Of a stretch of 38,105 nt of DNA, positions 33,416 through 38,105 are shown in pieces. Source of the stretch: Alicyclobacillus shizuokensis NBRC 103103 (GTDB lineage Bacteria > Bacillota > Bacilli > Alicyclobacillales > Alicyclobacillaceae). A program made the position numbers and the translations under genes. The notes below the pieces were generated by a model that worked only from the letters and a program-made list of their open reading frames with translations, was not told the DNA's origin and searched no databases. The stretch's first letter is position 1; each line of letters begins with the position of its first letter. The stretch spans positions 1 to 38,105 of the forward strand of contig NZ_BCQV01000038.1 of NCBI RefSeq assembly GCF_001552255.1, in the 5' to 3' direction.

Positions 33416-34787
33416 ATGAAGCACGACAGGATCTATCTCAACGCCTTTGTGATGAATTGCGTAAGTCACCAATCTCCAGGGCTCTGGACGCATCCGTCGG
33501 ACCAAGGGTACCGCTATACGGATATCGATTTCTGGGCCGAATTGGCCCAGACATTGGAGCGCGGTCGGTTTGACGCCGTGTTTTTGGCGGACGTACTGGG
33601 AGTGTATGACGTCTATCAAGGCTCGCGGGATGCAGCAGTTCGGCATGCCGCTCAGGTCCCGCTCAATGATCCGGATGCTGATTGTGCCGGTCATGGCGCA
33701 GGTCACAACCCGTTTAGGTTTTGGTGTCACGGCATCAGTCAGTTATGAGCCTCCTTATCTATTTGCGCGCCGGATGTCCACGCTGGATCACTTGACCAAG
33801 GGGCGAGTGGGCTGGAATATCGTGACTTCCTACTTAGACAGCGCAGCGCGCAACCTGGGCCTCCAGCGACAGGTGGATCACGATGCCCGTTATGACATCG
33901 CCGAGGAATACCTCGAGGTTTGCTACAAGCTCTGGGAAGGCAGCTGGGAAGACGATGCTGTCGTGCGGGATCGCAGGCGAGGGGTCTACGCGGAACCCGA
34001 TAAGGTGCATGCCATTGGACACCGTGGCACCTATTTCACTGTTCCCGGAATCCATCTTTGCGAGCCCTCTCCCCAGCGCACGCCGGTGTTGTACCAGGCA
34101 GGGGTGTCCAGGCGAGGGCGCGCGTTCGCGGCACGCCACGCAGAGTGTGTGTTCATCATTGCACCGACCTTGGCCATGGCCAAGACATATGTGCAGTCTA
34201 TCCGGGCGGAGGCAGAAAAGATCGGCCGAGACCCGTCGCAAATCCGCGTTTTTTCCATGTTCACACCCATTGTTGGCCGGACCCAGGCGGAGGCGGAAGA
34301 AAAGTACCTGGATTACATCCAACACGCAAGCTACGAGGGGGCGCTCGCCCTGTACGGGGGATGGAGCGGTCTGGACCTTTCCAAATACGGGCCGTCGGAG
34401 CCACTGCAATATGTCCGCAATGACGCCATTCACTCAGCGGTGGAAGTCTTTACAAAAATGGATCCGGACCGTCAGTGGACCGTGGAGGAAATCGCCCGGT
34501 TTATCGGCATTGGCGGCCGGGGGCCGGTGTTCGTGGGCACTGCGGAACGTATTGCCGACGAGATGAAAGCCTGGGTGGACGAAGCGGGCGTGGACGGATT
34601 CAATGTCGCGTATGCCGTCATACCCGGGACGTTTGTGGATTTTGTCGACATGGTCGTCCCCACGCTCCAGAAGAGGGGGCTCGTATGGAACGATTATGTA
34701 TTCGACACGCTGCGGGGCAACCTGTACGGCGGCCGTCCGCACTTGCCTGACGACCATCCCGGGAGACAAGTGCAGGTGAGAAACTAG
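33416..34787 (+). pseudogene. NtaA/SnaA/DszA-family FMN-dependent monooxygenase, broken by a one-base frameshift
   Basis: The N-terminal part (ATG 33416, MKHDRIYLNAFVMN ... SRDAAVRHAAQVPLNDP) and the C-terminal part (MLIVPVMAQVTTRLGFGVTASVSYEPPYLFARRMSTLDHLTKGRVGWN and onward, from 33675) are in different frames. They join perfectly if one G at 33673/33674 is removed: CCG-G-ATG-CTG. Unmended, the N-terminal frame stops at 33748. The joined protein would be about 456 residues, the full length for DszA-like dibenzothiophene-sulfone, nitrilotriacetate or EDTA monooxygenases. Family members use FMNH2 and act on C-S or C-N bonds. The site is not a slippery sequence, so this is a mutation or a sequencing error. 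Confidence 0.85.
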
Positions 34788-34894
34788 CGCTTTTTGAGAG
34801 GCGAGGTCAAGCGAAGCGGTGCTCCTTTTCACTCCCTTGTTGTCCAATGGCAACGGGGCATGCATAAGGCCGCGGGTGTCCGGAAGGAGGCATA

Positions 34895-36265
34895 ATGGTG
34901 CAGTCCAACGTGGTCTTGAAACAACAACCCGTTGTACGAATGAATCCCTTGCAACGCACGACCCAGTTCTTCGCGGCAGTCATGGAGAGATATCTGCCGG
35001 ATCCGTTTGTGCTTGTGATGATGCTGACCCTGGTGATGCTCCTTTTAGGCATCACGGTTTCTCATCAGAGTTTGCCGGCGATGGTGCGGGATTGGTCGAA
35101 CGGTTTTTGGGGGTTTTTGGAGTTTTCCATGCAGGTCGCGTTGGTGGTGGTGACGGGATACGCCTTGGCGGTATCTCCGCCAGTCGCCAAACTTTTGAAC
35201 TGGTGTGCCTCCCGTGTCCACAGTCCTCGCGGCGCGATTGTGTGCGCGACCGTGGTCTCGTGCATCGCTTCCTACATCAATTGGGGATTCGGGTTGATTG
35301 CCGGGACTTTGATGGCGCAGCAACTCGCGAAGCGGATTCGTGGTATTCACTATCCGCTGTTGATTGCGAGCGCCTATTCAGGATGGATTGTGTACGGCCT
35401 CGGGGTGTCCGCGACCATTCCTATCACCCTGGCCACGGCTGGCAATCCGTTCGCGGCGTCGATTGGCGGATTGATCTCCTTGCGGCACACTGTGTTTCTT
35501 CCGGCTGTTGTGGTGGATGCAGTCGTCCTGATGGTCACCCTGCCCACACTCAATATCCTCATTCACCCGAAGCGTGACGCCGTGTTCGATATCAATCCGT
35601 CTTCATGGGAAACGACGGATAGACAGGACAGCGTGCCGGTGGCCAGGACGCCGGCCGAGAAGTTAGAGAGGATGCGGCTGCTGAATGTCATCATGGTGCT
35701 CATGGGAGCCGGCTTCCTGGGCTATCATTTTTCCTCCGGTGGGTCTTTGGACATTGACACATTGAACGCTATCTTCCTCTTTTGTGGGTTGTTGTTTCAT
35801 GGCACTCCGGCAGCCTATGTTCGCGCTGTGTCAGAAGGCGTTCGAAGCATTGGCGGCATTGTGCTCCAGTTTCCGTTTTACGCCGGCATTATGGGCATGA
35901 TGAAATCCTCAGGACTGGCGGTCGCCATTTCCAAGTGGATGGTTGATATCTCAACTGTGCACACCCTGCCTCTGTTTGGACTTTTGAGCTCTTTTCTCAT
36001 CAATTTCTTTGCTCCTTCTTCAGGGGGGCATTGGGCGATTCAGGGACCATTTATGATTGAAGCGGCCAAAAGCCTGGGGGCCGATGTGGCGAAGACCAGT
36101 ATGGCCGTGCAGATGGGCTGCTCATGGAACGACTTAGTGCAACCCTTTTGGCTGATTCCCATTTTAACGCTGGCTCGTTTGAGCGTCCGCCAGATTATGG
36201 GCTACACCATCGTACCCTTCTTCTGGGTAGGTATCGTCTACGTCGTGACCGTCTTGATTTGGTAG
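34895..36265 (+). CDS. AtoE-family short-chain fatty acid transporter-like permease
   Basis: A 456-residue membrane protein with about 11-12 hydrophobic segments. ERYLPDPFVLVMMLTLVMLLLGI at the N-terminus, then INWGFGLIAGTLMAQQLAKR, GLLSSFLINFFAPSSGGHWAIQGPFMIEAAKSLG, and GCSWNDLVQPFWLIPILTLARLSVRQIMGY are hallmarks of AtoE (each described as a segment). Family members are proposed to carry acetoacetate or short-chain fatty acids. In this cluster it may move an organic acid left after desulfonation, which is inference. Start ATG 34895 follows AAGGAGG (34884-34890). Confidence 0.85.
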   Translation: MVQSNVVLKQQPVVRMNPLQRTTQFFAAVMERYLPDPFVLVMMLTLVMLLLGITVSHQSLPAMVRDWSNGFWGFLEFSMQVALVVVTGYALAVSPPVAKLLNWCASRVHSPRGAIVCATVVSCIASYINWGFGLIAGTLMAQQLAKRIRGIHYPLLIASAYSGWIVYGLGVSATIPITLATAGNPFAASIGGLISLRHTVFLPAVVVDAVVLMVTLPTLNILIHPKRDAVFDINPSSWETTDRQDSVPVARTPAEKLERMRLLNVIMVLMGAGFLGYHFSSGGSLDIDTLNAIFLFCGLLFHGTPAAYVRAVSEGVRSIGGIVLQFPFYAGIMGMMKSSGLAVAISKWMVDISTVHTLPLFGLLSSFLINFFAPSSGGHWAIQGPFMIEAAKSLGADVAKTSMAVQMGCSWNDLVQPFWLIPILTLARLSVRQIMGYTIVPFFWVGIVYVVTVLIW

Positions 36266-36347
36266 CACCGGAGTTTGCGCGGAGGCCCAACTGACCGTAA
36301 CCGCTTCACTGGAAAGACCTGCGGTGAAATGTCAAGGGGGTGATGAA

Positions 36348-36371
36348 ATGAGTTATGTAAACTCGACTTGA
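36348..36371 (+). other. orphan ribosome site and start codon
   Basis: AAGGGGGTGAT (36334-36344) precedes ATG at 36348, which reads MSYVNST then stops. A strong ribosome site on a 7-codon frame just before the IS110 region suggests the beginning of a gene cut off by the insertion or by deletion. It could also be chance. Confidence 0.3.
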
Positions 36372-36394
36372 AATAAAGCATCACTCCCTCATCG

Positions 36395-36417
36395 AGGATG
36401 AATGGAAATTTCATCCT
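36395..36417. repeat. hairpin near the 3' end of the IS110 element
   Basis: AGGATGAA (36395-36402), 7-base loop, TTCATCCT (36410-36417): a perfect 8-bp inverted repeat located 37 bases beyond the transposase stop. It may mark the right end of the IS or act as a terminator for either side; it has no T run. Confidence 0.45.
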
Positions 36418-36453
36418 GATATCGGTGAAGTCTCAAGGTGCTGTTGTTCAGGT

Positions 36454-37692
36454 TCAGCCTGTCGCCCGCCTTTCGTCGTAGATTTGGCCGTTGCTCAGCA
36501 GCGCATAGACCAGTCGCACGAATTTTCGGGCCGTCAGAACCAATCCACGTTTGTGGTGGTGTGTTGTCGCTTCGCGGTACTTCTTCTGGTAAAACTCGGC
36601 GTACTCCCTGTTGTGTACCCGCAACGAGTTCGCCGCCTCTATCAGGTAGTACCGCAGGTAATAGTTGCCCGACTTTGTCAACTTGGTGTCATCGGCCCGA
36701 AATTGGCTCGATTGGTGCACGGACCATGTCAAGCCAGCGAATTTCGCGAGGGCAGCTTGGTCGTCGAAACGAGAGATGTCTCCAATCTCGGAGACAATGC
36801 CGGCCGCAATCACTGGCCCGATGCCGGGTACGGTATCGAGGGTCTGCGGAATCGCCGCCAAATGGCGAGCGATGACCTTATCCAGTTCCTTCAGTTGTCG
36901 CTGCAGGAACTGAATGTTGCTGAGCGTCATCGACAGCGTAACCTCAATCGCGTCGGCCATGGCTGGATTCAGCCGGTACGCACGCTGAGCGAGCCGCTTG
37001 AGCTCCCGGGCTAACTCTTGCGGGTCACGCAACCGGTTGTTGCCATGCTCCGCTATGAACTGGGCCAGTTCTTCTAACGGACGCTCTGCGACCTCATCCG
37101 GTGTCAGTTCGGAGAGAACAGCGGTGACTGCCTTGCCGAACGGGTCGCTAAAGGGGTTCTGTTGGTCGTCGCGCAGCGGCGAGAACTTGAGAAAAATCAT
37201 GCCCAGCGCCCGATTCTTCTCCCGGATGAGATTCTGCACCAGGTTGTAGCGAAAGCGTGTCAACCGCTGCAGAGCGGCATAGCGCGGGTCTTGTGGCAAC
37301 GTGGGGCGCAGCCCCCCAAAACGCAGCCGGTCGGCGATGACCCAGGCATCCATCGCATGGGTTTTCGGCAGCTTGGTATAAGCCTTCTTAAACCCATCCA
37401 CCAATGACGGATTGAGGACAAAAATCTCTGTGTCAAAGGGCTGGAGGGCGTCGTTTTGTGAGAGAAACTCGTGCAAGTGCCACCAGTACAGGTTGGTGGC
37501 CTCCATGCCGATTCGAAGCTGCGTGGAACCGGTGGATTCAAGCAACTCCAAAAGCTTGTCCAGGAGCTTCTCGGCGCCCACGAGGTCATTGGTGTAGGTC
37601 AATGCTCCGGACACGGGTTTGCCCTGCTCGTCGATGACGCGGACGACAAAGTTGCTCAGGCCGAGATCGATACCGACATACAGACATGCCAT
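36454..37692 (-). CDS. IS110-family transposase (DEDD recombinase)
   Basis: A 412-residue transposase. The N-terminal RuvC-like DEDD domain begins MACLYVGIDLGLSNF with D9, E64 (RIGMEATNLYWW), then KTHAMDAWVIADRLRFGG with D115 and D121. A helical middle section leads to the C-terminal Tnp domain with the helix-hairpin DTVPGIGPVIAAGIVSEIG and the catalytic-serine region (KLTKSGNYYLR). Start ATG at 37692 (minus strand) follows AGGAGGTGA; the frame is open further upstream through the non-coding end. The usual TDxxDA motif reads THAMDA here, so the third acidic residue is replaced or shifted. No frameshift: probably active. Confidence 0.93.
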   Translation of the reverse strand: MACLYVGIDLGLSNFVVRVIDEQGKPVSGALTYTNDLVGAEKLLDKLLELLESTGSTQLRIGMEATNLYWWHLHEFLSQNDALQPFDTEIFVLNPSLVDGFKKAYTKLPKTHAMDAWVIADRLRFGGLRPTLPQDPRYAALQRLTRFRYNLVQNLIREKNRALGMIFLKFSPLRDDQQNPFSDPFGKAVTAVLSELTPDEVAERPLEELAQFIAEHGNNRLRDPQELARELKRLAQRAYRLNPAMADAIEVTLSMTLSNIQFLQRQLKELDKVIARHLAAIPQTLDTVPGIGPVIAAGIVSEIGDISRFDDQAALAKFAGLTWSVHQSSQFRADDTKLTKSGNYYLRYYLIEAANSLRVHNREYAEFYQKKYREATTHHHKRGLVLTARKFVRLVYALLSNGQIYDERRATG

Positions 37693-37999
37693 TGTCAGAT
37701 TCACCTCCTGTTTGGCAGGGTGCGGGCGTCTGAGTCGCTGGGGTATCCCCGAGCCGCGGGTGTATCTCTCAGCCTCGCGTGATGAGAACTCGCCGGCCGC
37801 TCCCTGGGTACACCCGCATGCTGCTGTCATACGGGAAGGAGACGGACGGGGGACCGCCTGCGAGTCAAAGATCACACACCCGCATCGGGGAGACAGTCTT
37901 TCCGAGAAGTTCACCCAGGCGGTGACTACAGGAGGACACCAGAACTGCCCCGGACCCTACGCTTAAGGTCATTATCTCTGGGGATACCCCAGCGACTCA
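37693..37999 (-). ncRNA. candidate IS110 bridge RNA region
   Basis: IS110 elements encode, in the non-coding end upstream of the transposase, a structured bridge RNA whose loops pair with target and donor DNA. The 307-base stretch here fits in place and size, is free of plausible genes, and on the minus strand can form a long stem from its outer ends (20-bp repeat at 37980-37999 and 37731-37750) with inner pairings such as GCGGGTGT with ACACCCGC. The guide loops cannot be assigned by eye. Confidence 0.45.
37731..37999. repeat. 20-bp perfect inverted repeat in the IS110 upstream end
   Basis: The arm at 37731-37750 (TGAGTCGCTG then GGGTATCCCC) is the exact reverse complement of 37980-37999. 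The arms are 229 bases apart. Each arm contains its own short palindrome GGGGTATCCCC or GGGGATACCCC. They bracket most of the non-coding end of the IS. Confidence 0.9.
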
Positions 38000-38024
38000 A
38001 CCCTTTAGCCCTGTGTGTTTGTAG

Positions 38025-38051
38025 TTGACATAAAAGACCTTGGTCTAAATC
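38025..38051 (+). promoter_or_regulatory. promoter with palindromic operator before the last gene
   Basis: A perfect -35 box TTGACA (38025-38030) is followed by the dyad AGACC-TT-GGTCT (38035-38046) and an AT-rich stretch with a poor -10 candidate (TAAATC, 38046-38051, short spacing). A dyad between the boxes suggests repressor or MerR-like control. Confidence 0.4.
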
Positions 38052-38074
38052 AAATCATACGAGGAGGGTTTTGC

Positions 38075-38105
38075 ATGCCATCTGAAGCTATCCAGGGAAG
38101 CGTCT
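38075..38105 (+). CDS. start of an unidentified gene (cut by window end)
   Basis: ATG at 38075 with GAGGAGGG (38061-38068) before it and open to the window end, reading MPSEAIQGSV. Too short to identify. The promoter at 38025 suits it. Confidence 0.55.
   Translation, partial: MPSEAIQGSV

Larger units (their letters stand above)
36395..37999 (-). mobile_element. IS110-family insertion sequence
   Basis: A transposase gene on the minus strand with a long (about 300-base) non-coding region upstream of it and a short one downstream, the usual layout of the IS110 group. IS110 elements lack terminal inverted repeats and target duplications, so ends are approximate: the upstream end is put after the 20-bp repeat at 37980-37999 and the downstream end near the hairpin at 36395. 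Confidence 0.7.

Noticed and set aside
33660-33690. Programmed ribosomal frameshift in the DszA/NtaA-type gene
   Set aside because: There is no slippery heptamer, internal ribosome site or evident stimulatory hairpin at the junction, and members of this family are not known to use frameshifting.

Overview
The window looks like a chromosomal accessory region of a Gram-positive, probably spore-forming member of the Firmicutes (Alicyclobacillus or Kyrpidia-like). The reasons are the strong AGGAGG-type ribosome sites, the Bacillus/Geobacillus gene order mtlA-mtlR-mtlF-mtlD, sigma-A type promoters, and the mix of group II introns, IS256 and IS110. Genus is inference only. No rRNA, tRNA or CRISPR array was seen.

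Layout. (1) 1-3640: nested mobile DNA. An IS256-family transposase gene, of which only the 3' part is in the window, is interrupted by a group II intron. The reverse-transcriptase gene of that intron is interrupted at its YADD active-site motif by a second, apparently complete group II intron with its own intact RT. (2) 3785-12931: an aromatic-acid catabolic island. It holds a one-subunit phthalate-dioxygenase-like Rieske oxygenase, a zinc MDR dehydrogenase, a small HicB-like protein, an aromatic-acid/H+ symporter (AAHS) of the MFS, a LysR regulator, a two-subunit (alpha/beta) Rieske dioxygenase and an ACMSD-like amidohydrolase/decarboxylase. No ferredoxin, reductase or ring-cleavage enzyme is present. 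(3) 12994-20202: mixed single genes: cysK, a membrane acyltransferase with an attenuator-like leader, an unlisted 34-residue membrane peptide, an MFS exporter, an SDR, a Gln-rich tandem-repeat protein and a second zinc dehydrogenase. (4) 20254-25749: a GC-rich mannitol PTS operon, mtlA-mtlR-mtlF-mtlD. (5) 25757-36265: a sulfur-scavenging cluster: sfnG-like dimethylsulfone monooxygenase, ssuE, ssuD, ssuA, ssuC, ssuB, an HpaB-type flavin hydroxylase, a DszA/NtaA-type monooxygenase broken by one extra base, and an AtoE-type transporter. (6) 36395-37999: an IS110-family element whose upstream non-coding end carries a 20-bp perfect inverted repeat and is a candidate bridge RNA. (7) 38025-38105: a promoter with a palindromic operator and the first codons of another gene.

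How the genes work together. In region 2, aromatic acid would enter through the AAHS symporter, be dihydroxylated by the Rieske enzymes, rearomatised by the dehydrogenase and decarboxylated by the amidohydrolase; electrons and ring cleavage must come from elsewhere. In region 5, SsuABC imports organosulfonates, SsuE supplies reduced FMN, and SfnG, SsuD and possibly the HpaB/DszA-type enzymes release sulfite. CysK, which fixes sulfide into cysteine, is nearby but in a separate unit. In region 4, mannitol is imported as mannitol-1-phosphate and oxidised to fructose-6-phosphate under MtlR control.
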